This document shows, in pieces, positions 18,112 through 32,845 of a stretch of 64,000 bases of DNA (position 1 is the stretch's first letter; the number at the start of each line of letters is the position of its first letter). A program made the translations under genes and the position numbers. The stretch spans positions 1,693,001 to 1,757,000 of the forward strand of contig NZ_CP084622.1 in NCBI RefSeq assembly GCF_020422885.1, written 5' to 3'. Source of the stretch: Mesobacillus sp. S13. Lineage in GTDB: Bacteria; Bacillota; Bacilli; Bacillales; Cytobacillaceae. A model generated the notes under the pieces. That model saw only the letters and a program-made list of their open reading frames with translations. It made no database searches and was not told where the DNA came from.

Positions 18112-19431
18112 ATGAACAAACCAATCCTAGATATTAAAGACGTACCATCTCCATTCCAATGGTTCACACTTAGCATTCAGCACTTATTCGCCATGTTTGG
18201 CGCTACAATCCTTGTACCGTATCTGGTGGGCTTAAGCCCGGCAATCGCTTTGATTTCCAGCGGCCTTGGAACGATCGCCTTCCTGATCATCACAAAATTC
18301 CAGGTTCCAGCTTATCTTGGTTCATCCTTCGCTTTCATCGCACCAGTCATCGCCGCTAAAGCAGGCGGGGGACCAGGTGCAGCCATGGTTGGAACCTTCC
18401 TGGCAGGACTTGTATATGGAATTGTCGCCCTGATCATTAAAAAGGCAGGCTACCGCTGGATCATGCGCTTGCTGCCACCAGTCGTAGTCGGTCCAGTCAT
18501 CATTGTCATCGGCCTCTCACTAGCTGGCACAGCGGTCAGCATGGCAATGAATGTCCCAGGCACTACTGAGTATAGCTTGATTCACTTCTCGGCAGCTTTA
18601 GTAACGCTGGCAGCTACAATCGTCTTCTCGATTTACGGAAAGGGCATGCTCAGCATGGTCCCAATCCTAGCTGGAATCATTGTGGGGTATTTATACTCAA
18701 TGGCAATAGGCATCGTGGATTTCAGCGGGGTAAAAGAGGCAGATTTATTCGAAATGCCAGACTTCATCTTCCCATTCGTACATTACAATGTAAGTATCAA
18801 CTTGGAAATCGTCATGCTGATGGTTCCGGTAGCAATCGTTACATTATCAGAGCATATTGGCCACCAGCTTGTACTGAGTAAGGTTGTTGGAAGGGATTAT
18901 ATTAAAGAACCAGGTCTTCACCGCTCCATCCTTGGTGATGGAATGGCAACAATGATTTCAGGCCTGATCGGCGGACCGCCAAAGACAACCTATGGTGAAA
19001 ATATCGGTGTCCTTGCGATCACTAGAGTATACAGCGTGTATGTCCTGCTTGGAGCAGCCATCATCGCAACAGTATTTGGGTTCATCGGTAAAATCACAGC
19101 CCTGATCAGCTCAATCCCGACTCCGGTCATGGGTGGAGTATCCATCCTGCTCTTCGGGATCATCGCTTCATCAGGTTTGAGAATGCTGGTGGACAGCAAA
19201 ATCGACTTTGGGAACACTCGCAATCTGGTCGTCTCATCTGTCATCCTTGTAATCGGGATTGGCGGAGCATTCATTAAGCTGAATGAAAACTTCGAAATTC
19301 ATGGCATGGCTTTAGCCGCACTAATTGGTGTCATCCTTAACCTTGTACTTCCTGGTCGTCCAGAACCAGAAGAAGACATGTTTGAAACAGAAACTGAAAA
19401 AAAAACTGAGCAAAAGAACGATGTAGCATAG
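18112..19431 (+). CDS. pyrP: uracil permease PyrP
   Basis: PyrP imports uracil by proton symport (nucleobase:cation symporter-2 family). The 439-residue protein has about 12-14 hydrophobic segments. Family motifs are present: QHLFAMFGATILVP near the N-terminus, the substrate-site region LSEHIGHQLVLSKVVGRD (near residue 245), and GGPPKTTYGENIGVLAITRVYS. I chose ATG at 18112 behind AGAGAGGGG; the frame extended to 18058 runs through the attenuator. The C-terminus is a charged cytoplasmic tail. Confidence 0.95.
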   Translation: MNKPILDIKDVPSPFQWFTLSIQHLFAMFGATILVPYLVGLSPAIALISSGLGTIAFLIITKFQVPAYLGSSFAFIAPVIAAKAGGGPGAAMVGTFLAGLVYGIVALIIKKAGYRWIMRLLPPVVVGPVIIVIGLSLAGTAVSMAMNVPGTTEYSLIHFSAALVTLAATIVFSIYGKGMLSMVPILAGIIVGYLYSMAIGIVDFSGVKEADLFEMPDFIFPFVHYNVSINLEIVMLMVPVAIVTLSEHIGHQLVLSKVVGRDYIKEPGLHRSILGDGMATMISGLIGGPPKTTYGENIGVLAITRVYSVYVLLGAAIIATVFGFIGKITALISSIPTPVMGGVSILLFGIIASSGLRMLVDSKIDFGNTRNLVVSSVILVIGIGGAFIKLNENFEIHGMALAALIGVILNLVLPGRPEPEEDMFETETEKKTEQKNDVA

Positions 19432-19433
19432 TA

Positions 19434-19582
19434 CCACCTTTTAATAAAGTCCTGAGAGGCTTAAAAGGGTGTTATGAGCGAACCGGCTTATTTAAGATGC
19501 ATGCAAACCCTATCAAACAGGGTTTATGCCGGCTCGCTCATGATTAAGCACCCTGTTGATCAGAAAACAGGGTGCTTTTTTT
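19434..19582 (+). promoter_or_regulatory. PyrR attenuator 3 (pyrP-pyrB intergenic)
   Basis: The binding loop AGTCCTGAGAGGCT (19448-19461) caps CCTTTTAA/TTAAAAGG. The terminator pairs AGCACCCTGTT (19547-19557) with AACAGGGTGCT (19566-19576), followed by a T run. The terminator 5' arm can alternatively pair with AACAGGGT at about 19516-19523, giving the antiterminator. Between them is a long GC-rich hairpin (ATGAGCG/CGCTCAT, 19474-19541) not seen in attenuators 1 and 2. Confidence 0.92.
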
Positions 19583-19587
19583 CTTGA

Positions 19588-21795
<2,208 letters not shown>

Positions 21796-21799
<4 letters not shown>

Positions 21800-22893
21800 A
21801 AAAGCAGTTGATTTTGGAAGATGGCACGGTATTTGTTGGAGAAGGCTTTGGCAGTGAAACAGCGACGGCAGGAGAAGTGGTATTCAATACAGGAATGACT
21901 GGCTACCAGGAAATTTTGTCAGATCCATCATACTGCGGACAAATTGTGACATTGACATACCCGCTAATCGGTAACTACGGCATCAATCGAGATGATTTTG
22001 AATCAATCAACCCTGCAGTCCAGGGTCTCGTCGTAAGGGAGAATGCTGACTTTCCATCCAATTGGCGCTCTGAACTTCCTTTGGATGCTTACCTAAAAAT
22101 GAAAAACATACCTGGCATAGCCGGGATCGATACTAGAAAGTTGACGAAGATCATTCGCCAGCACGGGACATTGAAAGGATCCATCTGCGGGATGGATGCA
22201 AATCCCGATGAAGTCATTGCCACATTAAAGAGCAGACTCCTGCCAAGTGATCAGGTAAAGCAAGTATCCACGAAAACAGCTTACCCAAGTCCTGGCCGCG
22301 GCCACAGGGTGGTCCTGGTTGACTTCGGACTAAAGCACGGAATTTTGCGAGAGTTGAATGATCGCAATTGTGATGTGGTTGTTGTCCCGTATAATACGAC
22401 TGCTGACGAGATCCTAAGTCTTAGCCCGGATGGCATCATGCTGTCAAATGGACCTGGGGACCCGAAAGATGTGCCAGAAGCAATACAAATGATCAAGAGC
22501 TTGCTGGGTAAGGTTCCAATGTTCGGAATTTGTCTTGGACATCAGTTATTTGCCCTAGCCTGCGGAGCAGATACAGAGAAAATGAAATTCGGTCATCGCG
22601 GTTCGAACCATCCAGTAAAGGATTTACAAACAGGAAAAGTAGCACTGACGTCTCAAAACCATGGATATACCGTTACGGAAGACTCTGTCACAGGAACAGA
22701 GCTTGAGGTTACACATATAGCATTGAATGACGGGACGATCGAGGGGCTGGCCCATAAGACGGCGGCAGCATTCACAGTCCAATATCATCCAGAAGCGTCT
22801 CCAGGACCGGAGGATGCGAACGGATTATTCAACCAATTCATCGAGCTAGTTGAAGCAGAAAAAAAGGAGGCTGTCACAAATGCCAAAGCGTAA
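21796..22893 (+). CDS. carA: carbamoyl-phosphate synthase small (glutaminase) subunit
   Basis: CarA (PyrAA in Bacillus) hydrolyses glutamine and delivers ammonia to CarB. The 365-residue protein has an N-terminal CPSase domain and a class I glutaminase with the nucleophile Cys in [13 protein letters not shown] and the His/Glu pair in [13 protein letters not shown]. Presence in the pyr operon under PyrR control marks it as the pyrimidine-specific enzyme. It overlaps pyrC by four bases and carB by fourteen. Confidence 0.97.
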
Positions 22894-25800
22894 AGATGTT
22901 AATAGTATATTAGTTATAGGATCTGGCCCTATCATTATAGGCCAGGCGGCAGAATTCGATTATGCAGGAACGCAGGCATGCATCGCATTGCGTGAAGAAG
23001 GTTATAAGGTAATACTCGTCAACTCGAATCCCGCTACAATCATGACGGACACGGAAATTGCAGATGTTGTATACATAGAGCCTCTTACTCTTGAATTTGT
23101 GGCGAGGATCATTCGCAAAGAGCGCCCGGATGCCATTCTGCCGACACTTGGAGGTCAAACAGGATTAAACCTGGCTGTGGAACTAGCGAAGGCAGGAGTG
23201 TTGGAAGAATGCAATGTGGAAATTCTCGGGACGAAACTTGATGCGATCAACCAGGCAGAAGACAGGGAACTTTTCAGAAGCCTGATGAATGAGCTCGGAC
23301 AGCCCGTCCCTGACAGCGACATCATCCACAACCTTGATGAAGCCTACACCTTTGTGGAGAGAGTCGGATATCCAGTGATTGTCCGCCCTGCTTTTACGAT
23401 GGGAGGAACTGGCGGAGGCATTTGCAGCAATGAAAAAGAATTGATTGAAATTGTGACTAGCGGCATAAAAAACAGCCCTGTAGGACAATGTTTGCTTGAA
23501 AAAAGCATTGCCGGTTTCAAGGAAATCGAATATGAAGTCATGCGTGACAGCAATGACAATGCCATTGTTGTCTGCAATATGGAAAACTTCGATCCAGTCG
23601 GTGTCCATACAGGGGATTCCATTGTTGTCGCACCAAGCCAGACATTGAGTGACCGTGAGTATCAGCTTCTGAGGAATGCCAGCTTGAAAATCATCAGAGC
23701 CCTTAAAATCGAAGGCGGCTGCAATGTCCAGCTGGCACTTGATCCAGATAGCTTTAACTATTATGTAATCGAAGTGAATCCGCGGGTCAGCCGATCCTCT
23801 GCTCTTGCCTCGAAGGCAACGGGCTATCCAATTGCAAAGCTTGCAGCGAAAATTGCGGTAGGATTGACACTTGATGAAATGCTGAACCCCGTGACAGGAA
23901 AAACGTATGCCTGCTTCGAGCCTGCGCTTGATTATGTGGTAACCAAAATCCCGCGCTGGCCATTTGATAAATTCGAATCTGCGAACCGCACACTTGGAAC
24001 TCAAATGAAAGCAACTGGTGAAGTTATGGCAATCGGGCGCACTTTTGAAGAGTCACTGTTAAAAGCGATCCGATCTCTTGAAGCTGATGTGATCCACCTT
24101 TCTTTGAATAATCATAGTGAAATCAACGATGAATTGCTTGAAAAGAGAATCCGCAAGGCTGGAGACGAAAGATTGTTCTACATTGCAGAGGCAATCAGAA
24201 GAAGCGTTTCGATTGAAACGATCCACAGCTGGAGCAAAATCGATAGATTCTTCCTTCATAAACTAGAGAGATTGATAGCTTTTGAGCAAGAGATTGCTGA
24301 GCAGAAGTTTGACTTGGAAACAGCCAGATCAGCAAAGCGAAAAGGATTTTCGGATAAGGTAATGGCCAATCTGTGGAATGTCGAAGAAAAGGAAGTATAC
24401 CAGTGGCGGCTTGAGAATAGCCTTATTCCTGTATTTAAAATGGTCGATACTTGTGCCGCTGAATTCGAATCAGAAACGCCATACTTCTATAGCACATATG
24501 AAGAAGAAAATGAATCAGTAGTGACAGAAAGAAAAAGCGTCATCGTACTTGGGTCCGGACCAATCAGGATTGGGCAGGGAATCGAATTCGATTACGCAAC
24601 CGTCCATTCCGTCAAAGCCATCAAGGAAGCGGGTTACGAGGCCATCATCGTCAATAACAATCCTGAAACGGTCTCTACCGATTTCAGCATCTCGGATAAA
24701 CTGTACTTTGAACCATTAACCATCGAGGATGTCATGAACATTATCAATCTTGAAAAACCGGTTGGAGCGGTCGTTCAATTCGGCGGGCAAACTGCGATAA
24801 ACCTAGCTTCAAAGCTTGTTGACAGGGGAGTTAAAATTCTCGGAACAAGCCTAGAGGACCTAGATCGAGCAGAGGACCGCGACAAGTTTGAGCATGCACT
24901 ATCCGACCTCCAAATCCCTCTTCCAAAGGGAAGCACAGCGAAATCAGTGGAAGAAGCAGCGTTGATTGCATCGGAAATTGGCTACCCAGTCCTTGTAAGA
25001 CCATCCTATGTACTCGGCGGCAGGGCAATGGAGATTGTCTATAAGGAAGAAGAGCTCCTGCACTATATGAAAAACGCAGTGAAAGTCAATCCGGAATATC
25101 CTGTGCTGATCGATCGTTATCTGACTGGAAAAGAAGTGGAGGTCGATGCAATTTCCGATGGTGAGAACGTATTGATCCCGGGAATAATGGAGCATATCGA
25201 AAGAGCAGGTGTCCACTCGGGTGATTCAATCGGTGTGTATCCGCCTCAAAGCCTAAGTGAAGAAGTAAAACAAAAGCTTGTAAACTATACGATTGATCTG
25301 GCTAGAGGATTGAACATTGTCGGGCTGCTGAATATACAATATGTCATTGTGAATGAGGAAGTGTATGTGCTCGAAGTCAACCCTCGCTCCAGCCGTACGG
25401 TACCATTCCTGAGCAAAATCACGAATGTTCCGATGGCAAAGATTGCTACCAAGGTCATTCTTGGCCAGAGCCTGCCAGAACAAGGCTACGAAACAGGACT
25501 TGTTCCAGAGCAGCATGGAGTTTTTGTGAAGGTACCAGTATTCTCGTTTGAAAAATTACGCAGGGTGGACATCACCCTCGGACCGGAAATGAAGTCTACC
25601 GGGGAAGTTATGGGTAAAGATACAACACTGGAGAAAGCCCTGTACAAAGGAATGGTTGCAGCTGGTATGAAGTTCAAGGAGTTTGGCACAGTACTCCTCA
25701 CAGTAGCAGATAAGGATAAAGAAGAAGCTCTGGCACTGGCGAAGAGATTCTCGAACATTGGCTATCAACTAATGGCGACAGAGGGGACAGCCAACTATCT

Positions 25801-26088
25801 TGAAAATGCCGGCATTAAGGTAAAGACAGTCGGAAAAATCGGTGCTCACGGACCGAACTTGATTGATGTGATCCGCAAGGGTGAGGCACAGATGGTCATC
25901 AATACGCTGACAAAAGGCAAGCAGCCAGAACGTGATGGATTTAGGATCCGCCGCGAATCTGTAGAAAATGGTGTACCATGCCTGACATCACTGGATACAG
26001 CAAAAGCGATTTTAAGAGTCATTGAATCTATGACATTTTCAGCAGATGCCCTAAAGCCTATGGAGCCAGCCGTAGAAGGTGTTCTCAT

Positions 26089-26092
<4 letters not shown>
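22880..26092 (+). CDS. carB: carbamoyl-phosphate synthase large subunit
   Basis: CarB (PyrAB) makes carbamoyl phosphate from bicarbonate, ammonia and two ATP. The 1070-residue protein shows the internal duplication: two pre-ATP-grasp/ATP-grasp halves with the repeated motifs [22 protein letters not shown] and [21 protein letters not shown]. The C-terminal allosteric methylglyoxal-synthase-like domain covers about residues 935-1070 and is the UMP/PRPP site. ATG at 22880 follows AAAAAGGAGG; an in-frame ATG at 22850 lies too far upstream and inside carA. It overlaps pyrK by four bases. Confidence 0.98.
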
Positions 26093-28484
<2,392 letters not shown>

Positions 28485-28488
<4 letters not shown>

Positions 28489-29120
28489 AAAGAGAAATAG
28501 CAGAAGCATTGCTGGAAATCGAAGCCGTTAGCCTTCAGCCTGACAATCCATTCACATGGTCTTCGGGAATGAAGTCACCGATCTACTGTGATAACAGACT
28601 CACGCTCTCTTATCCAGCTATCCGCAGAAAGGTAGCTGAAGGATTGAAAAGCTTGATTGTTGAGCATTTTCCGGATGCTGAGATAATCGCGGGAACAGCT
28701 ACAGCCGGAATACCTCATGCTGCCTGGGTCAGCGAACTTCTTGATTTGCCGATGAGCTATGTTCGCTCTAAAGCAAAAGGGCACGGAAAAGGGAATCAAA
28801 TAGAAGGTAAGGTGACGCAAGGACAAAAGGTCGTGGTTGTTGAAGATTTAATTTCAACCGGAGGCAGTGTTATTGAAGCAGTTGAGGCATTGCGAGAAGC
28901 AGGCTGTGAAGTACTTGGTGTTGTGTCAATTTTTACATATGAACTAGAAAAAGGGAAGCAGAAGCTGGATTCAGCAAATATCTCCGCACACTCACTGACT
29001 GACTTCACGACTCTTTCTAACCTGGCAGAGGAAAAAGGGCTCATCACGAAAGAAAGTCTTGATAGCCTTGCAGAATGGCGCAAAAATCCATCAGAATGGG
29101 GAACCGCCAAAAATATTTGA
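28485..29120 (+). CDS. pyrE: orotate phosphoribosyltransferase
   Basis: PyrE joins orotate and PRPP to give OMP. The 211-residue protein has the PRPP motif [21 protein letters not shown] (about residues 115-135) and the flexible catalytic loop [18 protein letters not shown] chose ATG at 28485, which overlaps the pyrF stop; an in-frame ATG at 28467 is inside pyrF and not conserved. It is the last gene of the operon, and a hairpin terminator follows at once. Confidence 0.97.
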
Positions 29121-29124
29121 TTGA

Positions 29125-29147
29125 AAGCAGCCTATTGGCTGCTTTTT
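29125..29147 (+). terminator. intrinsic terminator of the pyr operon
   Basis: AAGCAGCC and GGCTGCTT form a perfect 8-bp stem with a 4-base loop, followed by TTT. It lies four bases after the pyrE stop. Confidence 0.88.
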
Positions 29148-29232
29148 GCATTTTAGTAAAATATGGTTAAATTATTAGCAGGGTGTGATAAAATAAAAAA
29201 GTGGAATTTTCAGATAATAACGAGGTGCTTAT

Positions 29233-29733
29233 ATGAAGAAAATAATCGGGATTATAGCAATCATGGCTGGTTTGAGTCTTTTAACTGCATTTGTGGTTCC
29301 GGGTTTAGCAGATATGCTTCAATCCAAAAAGGCTGCAAAACATGTTTTGGAAAATTTAAAAGAACAAAATTACGAAGCAGCGTTTGATGGGATTCATTTT
29401 TATGATGCTGCATCTGATTTATCTCCAACCATCCCCTATGAAGAAGCAAAAGAAGTTTGGAGTAAGCGAGTTCAGTCTTTAAAAGAGAAAGGCACTTATC
29501 TAGTTGACTATAGAAATCTTTATGTCGAGCTGGATGATACATACCCGATAGGAAGAGTTGATTTGGTGATGATGATCAATGGTAAGGAGAAATATATTAA
29601 CGATGTATCACTTTGGTTTGGGTTTCAAGACAGAAAGTGGGGACTTGGAAATCTACACGACTTCATAAATACAGATCAAGAGGAAGATTGGCAAAAAGCC
29701 CTGAGCGGAAATGTTGCCAAACCTAAAGAATAA
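29233..29733 (+). CDS. unrecognised membrane-anchored or secreted protein
   Basis: I do not recognise this 166-residue protein. Residues 1-25 (KKIIGIIAIMAGLSLLTAFVV) form one hydrophobic segment after two Lys. There is no lipobox Cys, so the protein is probably anchored by an uncleaved signal or secreted. The rest is soluble, with a basic helix (QSKKAAKHVLENLKEQNYEA) and a likely alpha/beta fold reminiscent of small DUF4878- or NTF2-like extracytoplasmic domains; that comparison is weak. A ribosome site GAGGTG precedes ATG at 29233. It is a single gene between two terminators, where B. subtilis has the cys/sat cluster. Confidence 0.75.
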   Translation: MKKIIGIIAIMAGLSLLTAFVVPGLADMLQSKKAAKHVLENLKEQNYEAAFDGIHFYDAASDLSPTIPYEEAKEVWSKRVQSLKEKGTYLVDYRNLYVELDDTYPIGRVDLVMMINGKEKYINDVSLWFGFQDRKWGLGNLHDFINTDQEEDWQKALSGNVAKPKE

Positions 29734-29743
29734 TAATGAACGG

Positions 29744-29774
29744 AAGTGTATCCTGGAGTAGGGTACACTTTTTC
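29744..29774 (+). terminator. intrinsic terminator
   Basis: AGTGTATCC and GGGTACACT form a 9-bp stem (one wobble) with an 8-base loop, then TTTTT. It ends the transcript of the unrecognised gene upstream. Confidence 0.85.
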
Positions 29775-29912
29775 TATCGGGGTAAATAAAAGAAATAAAG
29801 TTTAAGGGGAACCTGTTGGCATACAACTCAATAAGTATGTTTCAATATAATTATAAGCTTTGGGCAATTAGGCTAGGTAATATAAATTTTATATAGTAGG
29901 AGGAACAGACTC

Positions 29913-30560
29913 ATGGAACAGGTTATACAGTTGCTGAAAAATATTGATAGCAGTCTCCACTACTATATTGATGAATATGGGGCAGCCATTTATATTATGT
30001 TGTTTTTGATTGTCTACTTTAAAACGGCTTTTGTTATCCTGACATTTTTGCCAGGCGATTCAATGGTCTTCGCGAGCGGTACTCTTGCGGCTACCGGAGA
30101 TTTAGATTTTAAAATCTTGTTTATGCTTTTTACTGCTGCAACTATTTTGGGTGACAGCCAGAATTTCTTCATCGGTAAACAGCTTGGGAAGTTAAAATCC
30201 GAAAACCATTTTCTAAACCGCTTAACCTCAGATAAATCGATCGGCAAGGCGAGAGATTTCCTATCTGATTATGGCAGGGTGGCCATTACCGCTTCAAGAT
30301 TTGTTCCACTCATGAGAACCTCTGTCCCATTTGTTTCAGGATATACTGGATATGAATATAGAACATTCTTAAGCTATAACATTATAGGGGGATTAATCTG
30401 GACAGCACTCTGGCTGACGGCAGGATTCATCCTCGGAAATATTTCATGGGTTGTGGAAAATTTATTTCTTACGTTAATGATTGTCTCTTCAACTGCATTC
30501 ATTCCAGCTATCATAGGTTTTGTAAAACAGTATAAAAAGAAAAAAGAGGCAATTGCCTGA
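29913..30560 (+). CDS. DedA/VTT-family membrane protein
   Basis: The 215-residue protein belongs to the DedA (SNARE-associated) family of membrane proteins, several of which flip or scramble polyprenyl phosphate or phospholipids. Signatures are FLPGDSMVFASGTLA (near residue 50), GDSQNFFIGKQLGK, and RFVPLMRTSVPFVSGYTGYEY, which carries the key Arg and Pro residues. There are about five hydrophobic segments, with a basic C-terminal tail (KQYKKKKEA). AGGAGGAAC precedes the ATG. Substrate cannot be told from sequence. It stands alone and converges on rqcH, with a shared terminator between them. Confidence 0.9.
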   Translation: MEQVIQLLKNIDSSLHYYIDEYGAAIYIMLFLIVYFKTAFVILTFLPGDSMVFASGTLAATGDLDFKILFMLFTAATILGDSQNFFIGKQLGKLKSENHFLNRLTSDKSIGKARDFLSDYGRVAITASRFVPLMRTSVPFVSGYTGYEYRTFLSYNIIGGLIWTALWLTAGFILGNISWVVENLFLTLMIVSSTAFIPAIIGFVKQYKKKKEAIA

Positions 30561-30576
30561 TCTTTTGCACCGGAAA

Positions 30577-30607
30577 AAAACCCGTCAGCTAAAAAAACTG
30601 GCGGGTT
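30577..30607. terminator. bidirectional terminator between dedA and rqcH
   Basis: AACCCGTCAG and CTGGCGGGTT pair over ten positions, including one wobble. A-rich sequence flanks the left arm (AAAAAA) and the loop is A-rich, so the hairpin can serve both the dedA (+) and rqcH (-) transcripts. Confidence 0.75.
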
Positions 30608-30616
30608 GCTTAATGC

Positions 30617-32326
30617 TTATTTTTTTAATTTTAGAATCAAATCTTCGTCCGGAGTAACGTAAACAGTCTGTTGCTGTTCGTAAATGACAAATCCAGGCTT
30701 TGCTCCCGCTGGTTTCTTCACATGGCGGACTTTGGTGAAATCGACTGGGACAGAGCTTGAATTTCGTGCTTTGCTGAAATACGCTGCAATCTGTGCTGCT
30801 TCGAGAATGGTTTCTTCTGATGGCTCTTTGCTGCGGATAACCACATGCGACCCTGGAATATCCTTTGTGTGGAGCCATATTTCATCCCGGCCAGCCACCT
30901 TGTTTGTTAAATAATCATTCTGCTTATTATTTTTTCCGACGAGTATTTCTGTATCATCAGAGGATTGGTATTTTTCAAGCAGCGGCTTTACGTTTTGCTT
31001 ATTTTTATTGCCTTTTTTCTTCCGGGCACGGATATATCCACCCTCAATCAATTCTTCCCTGATCTCTTCAATATCCTTTGGCGAAGCCGCCTCCACTTGC
31101 TGCAGTAGAGAATCGAAATAGGAGACCTCAGCTTTGGCTTTTTCGATTTGTTCTTTAACTATATTCACAGAGTTCTTTGCCTTTTGATATTTAGTGAAGT
31201 ATCTTTGGGCATTTTCCGACGGTGTTTTCCGTGGCTCAAGCGGTATAGTGATTGAAGCTCCGTTTTCATCATAATAATTTACAACGGTTATTTCTTTCAT
31301 TCCTTTTCTTGCCATAAAGATGTTGGCGGTCAGCAGCTCTCCATATAATTGATACTCCTCAGCCTTTTTCGCATCCTCAAGTGTCATCTCGAGCTTTTTA
31401 ATCTTCTTTTCATTTTTCTCTTTTTCATTAGCAATCAGCCGCTCAAGGTCATTACCCTGCTGCTTGACGCGGTCTCGTTCTGCCTTGCCAAAATAAAAGC
31501 GATCGAGCAGGCTGCTCAGGGAATCAAAGGATTTTGCTTCTCCCTTCAAGTGCTCAAGCGGAATCAAGTAAAAAGCCTCTTTATTGCTGCCATTGGTAAT
31601 GGAAGGCTTGTAATGATGTTCCTTTAGCTCATTTATCACTGAAAGGAAGGCACTTGGAATCGTCGTTCGGTTGGCAAGGCCTGCTTTAAAGACGATTTCC
31701 CTCGCCAGTACAGGCGACACTCCAGCAAAATGGGCAACTAGCTGCTTATCGATTTTGCCTGCATTAAAATCAATCAACCTTAAAACATCTTCTTCCTGTG
31801 CCTCGAAAGGATTCATTTTCTCTTGTTGAGGAGGCAAGACATACTCTTGCCCTGGCATGATGGCCCTGTGCGTATTTACGGCAAATGAAACGTGCTTGAT
31901 GCTGTCGAGAATCATGTTCCGGTTTTTATCGATGAGGATGATGTTGCTGTGGCGTCCCATGATTTCAACAATCAATTGTTTATAGGAAATATCACCGATC
32001 TCATTTCGGCCTTTTACTTCAAAAATGATCATCCGGTCAAGACCGGCTTGTTTGATGTCCTCAATATAGAAGCCTTCAAGATGTTTGCGCAGGAGCATGC
32101 AGAACATTGGCGGTTCATTAGGGTTATCATATTGCTCGTTAGTAATTTGGACTCGTGCGTAGCTTGGGTGAGCAGACAGCAGGAGTTTGTGATTAACTCC
32201 GTTTGCCCTCACAGCCAGGATGATCTCATTTTTATAAGGCTGGTGAATTTTATTTATACGTCCCCCTTTTAGAAGAGAGGAAAGTTCGTTAGTGATGGCT
32301 CTTGTAAACAATCCGTCAAATGACAT
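30617..32326 (-). CDS. rqcH: RqcH, ribosome quality-control NEMF/NFACT protein
   Basis: RqcH binds 50S subunits blocked with peptidyl-tRNA and recruits tRNA-Ala to add C-terminal alanine tails that mark the peptide for ClpP. The 569-residue protein has the NFACT-N domain, with the conserved LDRMIIFEV (Asp/Arg near residues 96-97 needed for Ala tailing). The HhH region and a long coiled coil follow (residues about 280-430), then the NFACT-R domain ([19 protein letters not shown]). It was earlier called YloA/FbpA and annotated as fibronectin-binding. It is one of only two minus-strand genes here. Confidence 0.95.
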   Translation of the reverse strand: MSFDGLFTRAITNELSSLLKGGRINKIHQPYKNEIILAVRANGVNHKLLLSAHPSYARVQITNEQYDNPNEPPMFCMLLRKHLEGFYIEDIKQAGLDRMIIFEVKGRNEIGDISYKQLIVEIMGRHSNIILIDKNRNMILDSIKHVSFAVNTHRAIMPGQEYVLPPQQEKMNPFEAQEEDVLRLIDFNAGKIDKQLVAHFAGVSPVLAREIVFKAGLANRTTIPSAFLSVINELKEHHYKPSITNGSNKEAFYLIPLEHLKGEAKSFDSLSSLLDRFYFGKAERDRVKQQGNDLERLIANEKEKNEKKIKKLEMTLEDAKKAEEYQLYGELLTANIFMARKGMKEITVVNYYDENGASITIPLEPRKTPSENAQRYFTKYQKAKNSVNIVKEQIEKAKAEVSYFDSLLQQVEAASPKDIEEIREELIEGGYIRARKKKGNKNKQNVKPLLEKYQSSDDTEILVGKNNKQNDYLTNKVAGRDEIWLHTKDIPGSHVVIRSKEPSEETILEAAQIAAYFSKARNSSSVPVDFTKVRHVKKPAGAKPGFVIYEQQQTVYVTPDEDLILKLKK

Positions 32327-32357
32327 AAGTAATACATCCTTTACTATTTATCTGAAA

Positions 32358-32757
32358 CCTTGTCGGGACTGACCAAGGCGCTTCCGCTTTTATAGTGTCC
32401 AGCTGCGGCTCCTAACTCCTCTAGACGTTTGTCTAGTGTCGCCTCCTAGAAACTCCGAAACTTCAACTCCGCCGGCAGAAGCAAAAAGCGCTTCTTTGTC
32501 GGAGTCTCCAGATTCTGCGTTTCTGGGCAGTCGGATATACTTTTCGATTTCGGTCCTGCCAATGAAGTCAAAGAACGACTTCACTGTCAGGTCCTCCAGC
32601 GCTTGTCGGAGTTGGGCAGTCGCCTCCGCTTTTCTCTATCCAGCTCCAGCACCTAGCCCCTCGAGTCGCTTCAGTCCGCCCAATGAAGTCAAAGAACGAC
32701 TTCACTGGGCGGCCTTCCAGCGCTTGTCGGGACTGACCAAGGCGCTTCCGCTTTTAT
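32358..32757 (+). repeat. cluster of three family-A repeats, one composite
   Basis: Most of the 515 bases between rqcH and yloB are repeat. 32358-32394 is a 3'-end fragment (CTTGTCGGGACTGACCAAGG...). 32395-32637 is a composite copy with arms AACTCC/GGAGTT interrupted by about 110 bases (CCTCCTAGAAACTCCG..., itself a hairpin around AGAAGC/GCTTCT). 32638-32757 is a full simple copy with inner arms CCGCCCA/TGGGCGG. The inserted segment recurs at 61752-61865. Apparent reading frames here are translations of repeat. Confidence 0.85.
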
Positions 32758-32833
32758 ATCTAACATCTTATCATTTTTTTGGACAGGGCTGAATAAGCTT
32801 TCTTTAGAGTAGGACAAACAAGGAGGAAGTGTG

Positions 32834-32845
32834 ATGGCCCCATGA
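32834..32845 (+). other. three-codon leader ORF (M-A-P-stop) overlapping yloB start
   Basis: ATG GCC CCA TGA starts seven bases after a strong AGGAGG (32821-32826), and its stop TGA overlaps the yloB start ATG (shared ATGA). The yloB ATG itself lies 15 bases from that site, too far for normal initiation. Ribosomes may therefore start at this mini-ORF and re-initiate on yloB. It could also be chance. Confidence 0.4.

Noticed and set aside
23183..24004. 273-codon minus frame inside carB
   Set aside because: It is a shadow of a strongly conserved gene; codon bias of carB explains the open frame.
29821..29905. Promoter for the DedA gene around TATAAT in the leader
   Set aside because: TATAAT is present but no -35 at acceptable spacing was found, so I did not annotate it.
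32390..32792. Reading frames on both strands across the repeat cluster between rqcH and yloB
   Set aside because: The same peptide stretches recur at 61.7-62.0 kb because the DNA repeat recurs. There are no credible start sites.
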